Source of the DNA: Carcinoscorpius rotundicauda
Lineage: Eukaryota > Arthropoda > Merostomata > Xiphosura > Limulidae
Length of the DNA: 64,000 nucleotides
Reading direction: 5' to 3'
Assembly (NCBI GenBank): GCA_011833715.1
Contig: CM022391.1
Coordinates: 169,179,601-169,243,600 of the forward strand
The notes below the pieces were generated by a model that was not told the DNA's origin, did no database searches, and saw only the letters and a list, made by a program, of their open reading frames with translations. A program made the position numbers and the translations under genes. Positions within the stretch are counted from its first letter, which is position 1, and each line of letters begins with the position of its first letter. Positions 1-11,140 of this stretch are shown here, one piece after another.

Positions 1-21
1 TCTTCCTTTCATTTATCACTA

Positions 22-92
22 CTAAATTATGGACAGTTATTACAGATAATCTTCGTGTAGCTTTGCGCGAAATTGAAAGAAACGAATAAAAC
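22..92 (+). mobile_element. family A SINE, 3' tail fragment
   Basis: Only the last 70 bases of the body, from CTAAATTATGGAC to the GCGCGAAATTGAAA tail. Confidence 0.6.
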
Positions 93-334
93 CTCAAAAC
101 TTTAACGTTCATTTGATTGCATAATTATCATATCATGATTTTTCATTGATATCAGTAGAAATGGCGTTCCTCACTATCCGTAAAAAAAGTAAAGGACGTG
201 AAAATCATTAGCTTATTTCGAGAAAGCAAGGTATCATAGAGTATTTGATCATGAACAGTTATTATTAAGTCTTTGGGTAGAAAACAGAAGAGCAGGGTGC
301 AAAAATAAACAGAATTATCAGACAGACACTTTAG

Positions 335-621
335 CGAAGAACGAAATTGTTTGTTCTGAATTTAAGTACAAACCTACACATCTGCGCTACCATTCCTTAT
401 TCAGTAATGTAAGACTAGAAGGAAGGCAACTGCTATCACCACCCACTGCCAGCTCTGGGCTACTCTTTTATCAAAGAATAGTGGGAGTGACCGTCAAATT
501 ATAACGCTCCCACGGCTGAAAAGGCAAGCATGTTTGTTGTGAGGAGGACTCGAACCCATGACCCTCAGATTACGAGTCAAGCTCTCTAACCATATGATCA
601 TGCGGAGCCCGAAGACCGAAA
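335..621 (-). mobile_element. family A SINE with target-site duplication
   Basis: Family A in consensus orientation has a tRNA-Thr(CGT)-like head with A box (TGGCCAGGTGG) and B box (GGTTCGAATCC), a unique body and an A/C-rich CAAAC tail. This copy lies at 347-609, inverted, and is flanked by CGAAGAACGAAA (335-346) and a copy with one change (610-621). Confidence 0.85.
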
Positions 622-837
622 CAGAGTTTAACGAATTCTTGTTTAGGGCTTATAACGTAAATGAATTAATATGTAAAATTAAACACGTTTTTTTTTTTTA
701 CATTAAAAGTATTTTAACATAGAATAAAATCCATTTATAATTCTATAGTATTTAAATAAAAATAATGTTAAAATGATAAGGTTTCACCAGAACCAACTGT
801 TCTAATTCACCGTAGTTTAGGCTTATCAGAGATCGTT

Positions 838-932
838 GTCTGTTTTTCTTTAAAAAGCCACATACGGCTATCTGTTGTGTCCAGCCCGAGAAATCGAATC
901 ACGGATACTAACATCCGAGAACACCAGCGTTT
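838..932 (-). mobile_element. family C tRNA-like SINE, diverged
   Basis: Matches the family C body (AAAGCCACAT, GGCTATCTG) and a decayed head with AATCGAATCA. Confidence 0.5.
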
Positions 933-974
933 GTTATAATGTTAAAAAATTTGGGAGTTAGTTCTCCAAAGTAG

Positions 975-1118
975 TTTGATAGAAAGAGTGGCTTAAGAGT
1001 TTGCAGGGGGTTATGATGGCTAGCTGCCCTCACTCTAGTTTTATACTGCTAAATTTGGGAGGGCTAGCGTAGATAGTCCTCGTGTGGCTTTGCGCGGAAT
1101 TCAAATAAAAACAAATAA
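975..1118 (+). mobile_element. family A SINE, 5'-truncated
   Basis: Begins in the body (GTGGCTTAAGAGTTTGC) and keeps GATGGCTAGCTGCC and the GCGCGGAATTC tail; the tRNA head is lost. Confidence 0.75.
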
Positions 1119-1152
1119 TTTTTCTCTTAAAACTATTATTCATGTATTTATG

Positions 1153-1250
1153 ACACAAGTGGCATAGCGGCAAGTCTGAAGGCTTAAAACGCTAAAACCG
1201 GGTTTCGAAACCATAGTATAGATTTTCCAGCGTGGAGCTACAAAACAAAC
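1153..1250 (+). mobile_element. family B tRNA-like SINE, partial
   Basis: Family B consensus: CCCAGTGGCTCAGCGGTA head, GGGTTTCGATACCCG B box and a GTAGCTTTGTGCTTAATT tail. Here the head (GTGGCATAGCGGCAAGTCTG) and GGGTTTCGAAACC remain. Confidence 0.55.
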
Positions 1251-1629
1251 GTTTATATTATACTTGGTCTGTGTATCTTAACGTGTATGCTTAACAATAG
1301 AAATGTAAGCACGTATTAACTAAAAGATAGTTTTTAGTTTTAAAATAAGTTTGTACCTCCCTTCCCAACATACACACAGCGAAATGCTTTTAGAAACATT
1401 GTTAAAGCTCATTAGAATTATTTACAGCCTAAAGCTCTAAAAGACAAGAATGGGTGGTGTCAAATTGCATTCCTCACGTGCCGTGACTGTCACGATAATT
1501 GATGCTTGTACGAAAGCAAGGCGTTGTTTCTCGGTCTAATCACCTGTCATGACAGCTTGGCTCCTCCCTTTACCACTTTAAACTTTTGAGACCAGCGATG
1601 ACGTAATGCATTAAATAAAAATTTAATTT

Positions 1630-1927
1630 ACAGAAATTATTTGTTCTTGTTTTTGAATTTCGCGCAAAGCTACACGAGGGCTATCTGCGCTACCTGTCCC
1701 TAATTTAGTAGTGTAAGACTAGAGGGAAGGCAGCTAGTCATCACCACCCACCGTCAACGCTTGAGCTACTCTTTTATCAACTAATAATGGGACTGATCGT
1801 TTCATTATAACGTCACCACTGCTGAAAGATCGAGCATGTTTGGTACGACGGGAATTTAAACTTGTGACCCTCAGATTATGAGTCGAATGCCTTAACCCAC
1901 CTGGCCATGCTGGGCCTCACAGAAATT
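1630..1927 (-). mobile_element. family A SINE with target-site duplication
   Basis: Full-length inverted copy at 1639-1918, flanked by a 9-bp direct repeat ACAGAAATT (1630-1638 and 1919-1927). Confidence 0.9.
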
Positions 1928-1971
1928 GAAATAGGTAAATTGCATACATGCATTCCGTTTCTTACTGTTCA

Positions 1972-2276
1972 AACTTTTCTGTATGTTTGTTTGTTTGTTT
2001 TGAATTTAGCGCAAAGCTACTCGAAGGCTATCTGTGCTAGCCGTCCATAATTTAACAGTGTAAGACTAGAGGAAAAGCAGCTAGTCATCACCATCCACCA
2101 CCAGCTCCTGGGCTACTCTTTTACCAACGAATAGTGGGATTGTACGCCACGTTATAACGCCCACACAGCTGAAAGAGCGAGCATGTTTGGTTCGATTGAG
2201 TTTCGAACATGCGACCCTGGGATTACGAATCGAATACTTTAACATACTTGGCCATGCCGGGCCAACTTTTCTGTAT
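1972..2276 (-). mobile_element. family A SINE with target-site duplication
   Basis: Full-length inverted copy at 1985-2263, flanked by a perfect 13-bp repeat AACTTTTCTGTAT (1972-1984 and 2264-2276). It sits about 60 bases from the previous copy. Confidence 0.9.
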
Positions 2277-2409
2277 TACATGCGTTGCAATGTTTATTTT
2301 CTGTTGTTACAAACTACTTCTATTTGATAAATCATATGAATTTATTATATTTTCATTTTCGAGGAAAAAAGGAGAAATAAAGACCTCAAAAATTCCGCTC
2401 ATTTATTTC

Positions 2410-2525
2410 CACACAGTGGTACAGCGGACTTACAACGCTAGAAATCGGGTTTTGATACCAGTATTGAACGGAGCGTTGGTATCCAGTTATGTAGTTTTAT
2501 GCTTAACTTCAAACAAACAAATAAT
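2410..2525 (+). mobile_element. family B tRNA-like SINE, diverged
   Basis: CAGTGGTACAGCGGACTTAC followed by AATCGGGTTTTGATACCAG; the tail ends in CAAACAAACAAA. Confidence 0.55.
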
Positions 2526-2744
2526 GATTTACACTGAGTACCTAAAGAAGAGTGCTGAAGGAATTCCAAATAATTGTCATTTAATACATAGTATTCGACC
2601 CTGACTTTGAATTTTGAAATTCTTTTCAATATCATAGGCTGTATTCGTGTACACGTCTTACTCGTACAAAATTTACTAAATAATAGAATTTTTTTAAAAA
2701 GTAAGAGACAATGAAATCACAATTTTTTGCCTTGTTTCATTCGA

Positions 2745-2955
2745 ATATTCGTAGAAATTTACACAAGGGCTATCTTGCACTATCTGTTTATAGTTTTGAT
2801 AGGTAAGGGCTATCTTGTACTATTTGTTTGTAGTTTTGATAGGTAAAAGGAAGACATTTGATCAACAACACCCCCTATCAACTTTTGGACAACTAATCAT
2901 ATCGAGAGGTACTTTGACCGTCACTTTCCCAACGCACACACAGCTTCGAAGTACC
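2745..2955 (-). mobile_element. old family A SINE with an internal 40-bp duplication
   Basis: Degenerate body. The segment beginning AGGGCTATCTTG at 2766 is repeated at 2806 in tandem. CTTTGACCGTCACTTTCCC marks the middle. Confidence 0.4.
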
Positions 2956-3384
2956 AAGCGTATTCTACTTGTTTATAAGTGTGTTTGTTTATTTTGCAAC
3001 AACGAACTACAGATCACTAGTTCACAATCGGCCTAAAAAAATGATGAGAACAGAATGGGAAAAGATCATCATAAGATCATAGAAATTCACTCTAGAGGGC
3101 TCTGCCTGGGCTATATAAATTGATGTAAATTCTTATTTTTATTATCAAAGATGGATTAAATAAGTATAATTTCAACGATTCACTACCAATACTATTTTTA
3201 AAAATCTGACTTTTCTTTCGCAGGTTATAACAGAAGCTCGATGAGAGACGATCGTGGTTACTGCTACTAGAGATTTTCCCTGCACCTAAGATGTATTGAA
3301 GGAATATGTTAACACTTAGAATCTAATAAAACTACAATGTTTCTTCAGTTTACTTGCGCCAGGTGTCGTTTGCAAATGGTTTGT

Positions 3385-3475
3385 ATGTTTGTGTAAAGTT
3401 ACCCACAAGTCTACACAATGGGTTATTTGGGCCCTGCCCCCACAAGAATTGTAAATGAAATAAATAAAAATAGGA
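3385..3475 (-). mobile_element. family B SINE fragment
   Basis: GTAAAGTTACCCACAAG and CTACACAATGGGTTATTTG match the inverted family B tail; the head is missing. Confidence 0.4.
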
Positions 3476-3614
3476 AGTGAAAAGTATTGTAATTTTATGT
3501 GTATAAAGAACGATCCGAGAATTTGTGTGACGATTGAAGAATGTTTTTGACGCTATCGAAACGAGTTTTCTTCATTTTTTTTAAAACCAGTTTCCGAGCT
3601 ACTATCATTTTGCA

Positions 3615-3902
3615 ATTCTAAAAGGATTGTTTGTTTTTGAATTTTGCCTAAAGCTATTCAAGGGCTATCTGTCTCTAATTTAGTAGTGTAAGACTAGAGG
3701 GAAGGCAGCTAGTCATCACCACCCACCACCAACTCTTGGACTACTTTTTTTACCAACTAAAAGTGGGATTGACCGTCACATTATAACGCCCCCACGGCTT
3801 GGAGGGCGATCATGTTTGGCGCGACTCGGATGCGAAAACGGGACCCTCAGATTACGAAGCACACGTCTTAACACGCTTGGCCATGCCGGACCCATTCTAA
3901 AA
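3615..3902 (-). mobile_element. family A SINE with target-site duplication
   Basis: Inverted copy at 3624-3893 with a 9-bp flanking repeat ATTCTAAAA (3615-3623 and 3894-3902). Confidence 0.9.
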
Positions 3903-4035
3903 TGAAACGTTAAGCTTTTATTATGTTGAATGTTATTACGTAGCAAATCATGATGTAAAAATTTAAAACATGAATAAATTATAAACTATGAACCTTTTCA
4001 TCTCTAGATGCGAATCTCTCCAGTAGTAAAGGGTA

Positions 4036-4145
4036 CAAGTTTTGCTTTAGCGCAAAACCTTATATTGGGCTGTTTGCGCTCTGCCCACCGCAGGATATCA
4101 AACCCTGGATTTTAGCATATTAAACGTAACACTGATCAACAGAGC
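4036..4145 (-). mobile_element. family B tRNA-like SINE
   Basis: TTTAGCGCAAAACC tail, GCTCTGCCCACCGCAGG body and ATATCAAACCCTGGATTTTAGC head. Confidence 0.6.
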
Positions 4146-5383
4146 ACCTGAAAGGTATGTAACTAAGTTGCGCCAAGAGAATTGTAGTTTAAAACAAATA
4201 AAGTTACACGTGTTCACAGAAAGTAATTTACAGAAGTCATTTGTCTTAAAATAGTCGTATATAAGAAAGGAAAAAGAACACACTACTTTCTCAGATGGAG
4301 AATGTAAGTATAATAATAATCCCGATACAAGAACAAAACTTAATTATACTTCGAATATTAACTGTTGAAACATATTTACAGGTTAAGGCGTTTTAACTTA
4401 AACGTGAGAAATCTCAAATTTCGCCTGGAAGTTAGGAATGTGCTTTTGGAGAAAAAATGTGGCTACTCTGGCTGTATCAGTTACGTGTATGTAAAGTTGT
4501 TTTAATAATTTATAAAACTTAAAAACGTGTGTCTGCCCGTTTCAGTTAGCAATTATTAAAAGAAACCAAGTCGGAAAGAAAACCCATTTAGAAAATTGTG
4601 CTAACGTCTCCGACTTCTTCCTTTGCAAATGACGTCTTTTGTTTTAGAAAATGTTGCAATTTCAAATATATTTCTCAAAATTTGCACGCGACTCCGTAAC
4701 TCAATGTATGACAAAAATTAAGATAAGAAAATAATATTCCAATTTCACACTCACGCACACACAAACTTTTCAGGCTTCCCTGTTTGTAGCATAGCGGTGA
4801 ATTGTCTCCATTTTAATATTTGCCACAAAATGTTTTAAAGAATAAACAAAATTACTCACGTAAGAGGTTAGTTTCTAAACGAATCCGATGGTTAAACCTA
4901 CTTCACTAAACACTTCTAGTACAAAAAGCATTTTGAGCAGAATGGTGTGACTAAGAATGACAAAGTGGTCGATCTGTTTGTTAAGAGATACCAGATTTAA
5001 TAACGCATTCCAAACCAGTTTATCAAACACAAGTATTCTTAACTTGGTGATACTGTTCCCAGGTCCCACCTTTGTTTGACAGTACCGGTACTGTAAGTTT
5101 CTATAAATAAATAAACAAATTAACATAAAAAATCTTAACACATAAGGACTGCTGTCTGAGGTGCTTAGGTGCGTAGAGTTCTCAACAAACCTGGTGGCCG
5201 TACGGAGCGTCTCAACGACTGCGAGCTTAAACCTATACCACAACACGTGCTACCATTTAAACAATTCTAGTACAAAAATCACTTTTTATCGAATTTACAT
5301 TTAAAAGTGGCAAACTAATCGAATTATTTAGTAAGAAACATCAGATCTAGCGATACTTTCTAAATCTAAATATCAGAGACAAA

Positions 5384-6542
5384 TATACTCTTCAAAAAAA
5401 GAAACGCAAAAAGCCAAAATTTGAGACATATTGTTAACAAGTTTATTCCGGGTAGTTCTGTATGACATGTGTGAAACTTTGCACATTCACTACTGAGCAT
5501 CCAAAGTCTGCAAAGGCGAAGTCCACGCTCACTCGTTGACGTTTAACGTCACTCAACATCAATAACGAGTATGCCTTCCGTGAGCATCAATAACTGCTTG
5601 GCATCTCCTGCCCATGAAAGCGATAAGATGACGAATCACATCCTGTGGAATGGCTGTCCACTCAGCCTGCAAAGCTGCTGCAAGCTGAGGTAGAGTCTGC
5701 GGTTGAGGTTGTCGCCGTCACAGACGTAGGTCCAACTCGTCCCAAAGATGTTTGATGGGGTTTAAATCTGGTGATCTGGAGGGCCAGGGAAGAACGTTGA
5801 TGTTGTGATGTCTCAAGAAGACAGTGGTGAGTCGGGCTGTGTGAGGACGGGCGTTGTCATGTTGAAAAATGTCGTTGACGTTCACCATGATGGGTTGCGC
5901 ATGGGGCCTAAGAATCTCGTCGACGGTTGCGTACAGTCTGATCGAAAATCCTACCCAGCCCTGGTATGGTTGAGGCAGTATATGTTGCAGTGGTGGTTCT
6001 ATCCCGAAGGTGACGTAACCGGATGTAGCGATCTTGTGCGGGTGTGGTCACACGAGGTCTGCCAGATTGTGAATGGTCACAAGTTGAACCATGTTGTTGG
6101 TGACGATTCCATAGCCTTGGATGGTGCTTGGGTGGACATTCACAACTCTGGCAACATCTGATCGAGATTCGCCTGCTTCCAAGCGACCAATGGCGTTGTT
6201 GCGTTGTGCTTCAGTCAGGCGTAACTGTATTGCGTATCGGTGACTTAACACTGAGCTATAGAAACCGAGAACCCGTCACTTTTATAGGGATTTTGCACGT
6301 TGCAGTGCATGAGAACATGCAGATCTCTCAAACGAATTTATTGGACACGAATGCGTTTTGGCGAAAAATCCGATGCTTTCCTTCGTTTTCAAAGTGCATA
6401 ACTTTTATTGTCATTTTGGTTTGACAATCAGTGCCTTAACACGTGTAACATCACATACTCTGAGCTTGTAACGTTATTACATATATTTCTTTTTAAAATA
6501 ACAAAAAATATTCCTTTTGCGTTTCTTTTTTTGAAGAGTATA
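5384..6542 (-). mobile_element. Tc1/mariner-type DNA transposon, internally deleted
   Basis: Perfect 28-bp inverted repeats, 5384-5411 and 6515-6542, including flanking TA dinucleotides as expected for TA target duplication. The element proper runs 5386-6540 (TACTCTTC...GAAGAGTA). On the minus strand it holds both ends of a Tc1-like transposase but not a whole gene. At about 6251-6130 there is a helix-turn-helix N-terminus (LTEAQRNNAIGRLEAGESRS). Around 5870-5740 lie HDNARPHTARLT and, in another frame, PWPS and a DLNP-like sequence, the C-terminal DDE region. The central part, including the first catalytic Asp region, is missing and stops intervene. It can only move if a related transposase acts on it. 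Confidence 0.85.
5500..6251 (-). pseudogene. Tc1-like transposase remnant
   Basis: From the ATG at 6251 the first 42 or so codons match the HTH DNA-binding region of Tc1-type transposases. The frame is then lost; a second frame continues with RPRVTTPAQDRYIRL and TASTIPGLGRIF (about 6070-5950) and stops at TAG. The catalytic C-terminal part resumes at about 5890. An internal deletion lies between them near 5920. Intact relatives are about 330-350 residues; roughly 200 are represented here in pieces. Confidence 0.75.
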
Positions 6543-7084
6543 TTAAAATCAACATGATGATGATAGCGGTATTCTAAGTGTTTACATACCAATGAATAAA
6601 TGTATAAACTAAAGTTCAACACACAAACTCTGCTGTCTGAACTGAAGCTCTTAAGGATAACAGATCCATTCCCCAAACACCTCTCCCTTTGTAATGTGTA
6701 ATACTATCCACTCCTCCTTTACGCGTATGGCGCCGTCATTCGTAGTTCCCTACTTCTGACTTCAATTTTGCGAAGTTAACTAAATTTAAAAGTTTCATAT
6801 GCACGCTCACACATTACTCTTTTAATTATATAGACGTAGAGAATTTGTGTAAAGCGTTGAGCTATAGGAACAACATATAAACATTCAGGTATACAGTGAT
6901 ATCATATAAAGCGTCTAGACATATAGGGACATCGTTTAGAAAGAAGTAAACACTGTATTCTTACACTACAAATCACTGTTGTTCTTTTAACTTGCAAGTT
7001 TATCTCAGTTTGGAAACAGATTGTTTTAATCTTAACAGTGCAACTGAAATACACTTGCAAGGAGATTTGTAATTTCTCCTTCCT

Positions 7085-7330
7085 GGGGATAGCTTGTATT
7101 AGTTTAAAAACTAGAGATATCATGTATTAGTTTAAAGACTGGAAATAGCTTGTATTGGTTTAAATACTGGAGATAGGTTGTTCAAAGGCTGGGGTTAGTT
7201 TATATTAATTTTAAGACTAGGGACAGCTTGTATTAATTTAAAGACTGTGGATACTTTCTATTAGTTTAAGACTAGGGATGGCTTGTATCAATTTAAAGAC
7301 TGGGGACAGTTTGTATTAGTTTAACGGTTG
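7085..7330. repeat. 28-bp minisatellite, about 9 copies
   Basis: Unit resembles GGGATAGCTTGTATTAGTTT plus AAAGACT, tandemly repeated with point changes and small deletions. Confidence 0.85.
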
Positions 7331-7489
7331 AATGTGAAACTAAAACACGAGGTTGGGGAGTAAAAAAATAACAAAAAGCTAAGCGTGTCAGACCCATGCA
7401 ACAAACACACGACCAAAATTAACTCATTCATTATTCACAATCTAACATTCGATCAGTGTTAACTAGAAAACTGATAAACCATTTGCTCG

Positions 7490-7774
7490 TTAGCCATCAA
7501 ACCAATAAAACTTCGAGCTTTCAGAGCCATTTCTGCATTTCGTATACCACTGCTCGATCTTCCGGCCGTAAGTTTTAGGCAAAAATAGCCGGCAAGACGC
7601 GATGAGATCCGTCTCGTGCACGGCAGGATATTGTCTGTGAACCAAGATGGTACGAGCTACCCTGCCGTTCATATCTTCGCAGGCTGGTTTCTTCGGTCGA
7701 TGTGGAGTCCCACTGAGGGACGCCTTGCTGGGAAGTTTGAGTGGAGGACCAGTAACTTCGGTACTAAATTCCAT
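7490..7774 (-). CDS. hypothetical 94-residue protein or single exon, unrecognised
   Basis: A complete ORF from an ATG in a good context (CAAAAATGG) to TAA; an in-frame TGA lies 21 nt upstream. The 285 bp are clearly richer in G+C than the AT-rich DNA around them and contain no recognised repeat. The product is basic and polar with Pro-rich ends and no obvious signal peptide or membrane segment; it contains PHRPKKPACEDMNGRVARTI and KTYGRKIEQWYTKC. I do not recognise the family. It could be a small intronless gene, a terminal exon or a chance ORF in a conserved non-coding block; no canonical AATAAA follows closely. Confidence 0.4.
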   Translation of the reverse strand: MEFSTEVTGPPLKLPSKASLSGTPHRPKKPACEDMNGRVARTILVHRQYPAVHETDLIASCRLFLPKTYGRKIEQWYTKCRNGSESSKFYWFDG

Positions 7775-8459
7775 TTTTGATATTTTTCTATATCAGTAAC
7801 TAGTAAATCTACATTGCAAGAAGTTTCGACCGTTGAAGAACATAAAACACGATCTCTGTGCAAAACGTGGAAAATTCTCCATATATCTTACGAAACTATT
7901 GAATTTCATGAATACTAGAATAACGAGGACTGAATATATAGTCTACCAATATCTACTTGGCTGACCATTATATAATGCAGAAGAAGTATTGTTGTCGAAT
8001 GTTCGTCCTTTTTGTTACAGTCGAACGTTGAGTAAACTCTACGAGTCGTTCGTATTTCCAGTTAGGTTAAATAAAGTGTGTACGTTTTAGATATGTTGAA
8101 CATCACGGTCAAAATATTTCGGAATTCCCCACTCCTTCCGTAGCACACACACACAAACCTTTTTTTTATTTCTTGTTGATCAGTAACAAATACAGTGTGA
8201 AGTTTACTCAAATCTCTACGTATAGATTTATGTTTACTCACAGTATTTTAACAAACTGTAAAACTGAGATTGTTATTGCTTCGACCGATAACAACTAAAT
8301 CAACAGTTATGAAATGAATATACATACTTCAGTCACTTAGAACAGTCTTGGTGAAGCATCTGTTACTTAGTGAACTGCATTTTAAAACAACTTCGAATCA
8401 TGGAGATGCAGTTGTAGATACTTAAGTTAGAGATGTCGGGGATGCGATCCTCACTCAGA

Positions 8460-8945
8460 ACGCTTCGGATTCATAAAACTGGATGTTTGCATCATTAAGA
8501 CACTTCGGATTCGTAGAAATGAATGGTTTTGTCGTGAGACACCTCAGGTTCGTAGAACTGGATAGTTGGATCACGAGAACACTTCGGATACTTAAAACTA
8601 GATGGTGACATCATGAAAATACTTCTTAACAGGTTCGAAAAAAGGTTCTTAAAACTGGATGGTTGCATCAGGAAGACACTTTGGATTCACAGAAATGGAT
8701 GGTTTTATCGTACATGTGTGTTTGTTTTTCTTATAGCAAAGCCACATTGGACTATTTGTTGAGCCCACCGAAAGGAATATAAGTCCCGATTTTAGCGTTG
8801 TAAATCCGTAGACATACAGTTGTATTAGCGGGTAGCTTTATCGTGAGATATTTCAGGTTCGTAAATCTGGATAGTTGCATCATGAGGAAACTTCGGATTA
8901 GAAGAACTGGATGGTTGCATGATGAAGATACTTTGTAATGTAAAC
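8460..8945. repeat. 40-bp minisatellite, interrupted by a SINE
   Basis: Units begin ACACTTCGGATTC and carry AACTGGATGGTTGCATCATG; starts at 8460 and 8500 show the 40-bp period. About nine units lie on either side of the insertion at 8712-8836. Confidence 0.85.
8704..8844 (-). mobile_element. family C SINE inserted in the minisatellite, with target-site duplication
   Basis: The element spans 8712-8836 (inverted: TTTTTCTTATAGCAAAGCCA... to GTAGACATACAG...). The 8-bp TTTATCGT at 8704-8711 recurs at 8837-8844 and belongs to the minisatellite unit, so the insertion is younger than the array. Confidence 0.85.
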
Positions 8946-9194
8946 ATCTAAGAACGAGATTTCAGCGTCGAGAAAGTGAGTAATTGGTTCACGTCGTGTT
9001 ATAAGATGTTTTCAAATAGTTAAAATCTCAAACTCAGAGAAAAATTCTCACATAAAACGAAGTATTCTTAAAACAAAGCCGAACAGAATCTTCAGTTAAG
9101 AAGAAATGGATTAAAGTAATGAAAATCTTTGCAATTTGAAAACAAGAATATCTCAGTAAAAATGTTTTGCAAAACGTGAATAAATACGTCTATA

Positions 9195-10470
9195 CAAACA
9201 GCTAGTTGTATTAAATTAAACCTCTAGTTAGATAAGTCTGATACACAGAGCTACTTGTATTAAATTCAACCTTAAGTAACATACCTCTGACACACACAGC
9301 TAGTTGTAATACATTAATCTTCTTGTTAGACACGTCTGATACACACACCTAGTTGTATTCACATCAACTTCTGACACATACAACTAGTTGTGTTAAATTC
9401 AACCTCTGGTTAGATATGTCTGATACATACATCTAGTTGTATTAAATTAAACCTCTTATTAGATACCTCTGACACACACAACTAGTTGTAATAAATTCGT
9501 CTTCTAGTTAGACACGTTTGATACACACAGTTAGTTGTATTAAATTTAACCTCTAGTTAGATACGTCTGATACACACAGCTAGTTGCATTTATTTCAACC
9601 TCAAGGAAGATACATCTGACGCATACACCTAGTTGTATTAAATACAACTTCTGATACATACAGCTAGTTGTGTCAAATTCAACCTCTAGTAAGATACGTC
9701 TGACACACACAACTAGTTGTATTAAATTCAACCTCTAGTTAGATACGTTTAATACACGTAGCTAGTTGCATTAATTTCAGTTTCTAGTTATGCACGTCTG
9801 ACACACAGCTAGTTGTGTTAAATTCAACCACAAGTTAGACACCTCTGACACGTACATCTATTTCTATTAAATTGAACTTTTGACACAGACAGACTGTTGT
9901 ATTAAATACGACTTCTATTTAAACACGTCTAACACACACAGCTGATTGTGTTAAAGTCAGCCTCTAATTAGACACGTCCAACACAGAGCTGGTTGTATTA
10001 AATTCAACTTCTGTAACACACAGTTAGTTGTGTTAAATTCAACCTCTAATCAGACACGTCCAACACAGAGCTGGTTGTATTAAATTCAACTTCTGTAACA
10101 CACAGTTAGTTGTGTTAAATTCAACCTCTAATCAGACACGTCCAACACAGAGCTGGTTGTATTAAATTCAACTTCTGTAACACACAGTTAGTTGTGTTAA
10201 ATTCAACCTCTAATCAGACACGTCCAACACACAGCTAGTTGTATTAAATTCAACCTCTAGTTAGACACGTCTAACAAACACATCTGGTTGTATTAAATTT
10301 AACTTCTTGCTAGATACGTCTGATACACACAGCTAGTTGTGTTAAATTCAACCACTAGTTAGTCACGTATGACACATACAGCTGGCTGTATTAAATTCAA
10401 CTTCTGTAACACACAGTTAGTTGTATTAAATTCAACTTCTAGTTAGATACGTCTAACATATGCACTTAAG
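9195..10470. repeat. 50-bp satellite-like array with an 82-bp higher-order unit
   Basis: Units contain CACACAGCTAGTTGTATTAA and AACCTCTAGTTAGATACGTC; spacing is about 50 bp, with shorter 32-38-bp variants. From about 9959 to 10290 a long and a short unit form a homogenised 82-bp repeat (AACCTCTAATCAGACACG at 10041, 10123 and 10205). A 61-codon minus-strand ORF inside is an artefact of the array. Confidence 0.9.
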
Positions 10471-10719
10471 TGTTCACAGTTTGTTTGATGCAATGGGTGT
10501 AATAAGTAGGTGTTATTGGGGAACTAGGAACTGGCACCTACATTTAAGGAAGATAGTAATAAAGATGTGCAATTTTTATGTAGAGTTTGCATGTTGTAAT
10601 CAATGCTATTCTAATCAATGTAGAGATGATAGATAAAGAGAAGTGTAGACCGTGGGAAATGGCAGTACTGTAGTATTTTAGGATAGGCTGAAGCTCTTAC
10701 ATGTAAGGGATACATCTGC

Positions 10720-11140
10720 TAACAGTAACATACGGGAAGATAGAAAGATTACTATTAGAGTAAAAAGTAGTGGATTTAGTTATAATGAGTCTATTCCATT
10801 TATCAACAAATTCAGCACTTGGCTTCTGTAGATAATAAAGTATTGAAGGAAAGTAAAACTAAAGAGTCAGTGAAAGATATGGATGATAAGGAAGTTATAG
10901 TTACAAGTGATTCCTTGACAAGACATGTCGACAAAATAGTCTGTGGAGAGAATAGCATGGATGCAGTGTTTGTGGTGGTGATGATGAAGGGAAAGATAGG
11001 TCAGAGGAGCTAATTAATAAGTAAAAAGACTTGATAGAGGCGTTTAAAGAAAAAGACCATAACTTAATTGTGTAAGGGATACCGTGTGAATTAATTGCTG
11101 GAATGAAGATGGACCAATACGTCCCATATTATCATATGAA
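10720..11140 (+). pseudogene. LINE ORF1-like SGNH/GDSL esterase remnant
   Basis: Translating the plus strand in shifting frames gives pieces in the order seen in the esterase-type ORF1 of CR1-like LINEs: RKITIRVKSSG (about 10740-10780), NKFS (about 10806), then in a second frame ASVDNKVLKES...EVIVTSDSLTRHVDKIVCGENSMD (10819-10975), then in a third frame EELINK, stop, KDLIEAFKEKDHNLIV, stop, GIPCELIAGM (to about 11105). SDSLTRHVD fits the GDSL nucleophile block with the Gly changed, and LIV-GIP fits a later conserved block. At least two frameshifts and two stops are present. Domain assignment is from memory of the family and is moderate. Confidence 0.45.

Noticed and set aside
5805..6161. 118-codon plus-strand ORF
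   Set aside because: It is the antisense of the Tc1-like transposase remnant.
9546..9731. 61-codon ORF
   Set aside because: Artefact of the 50-bp satellite array.
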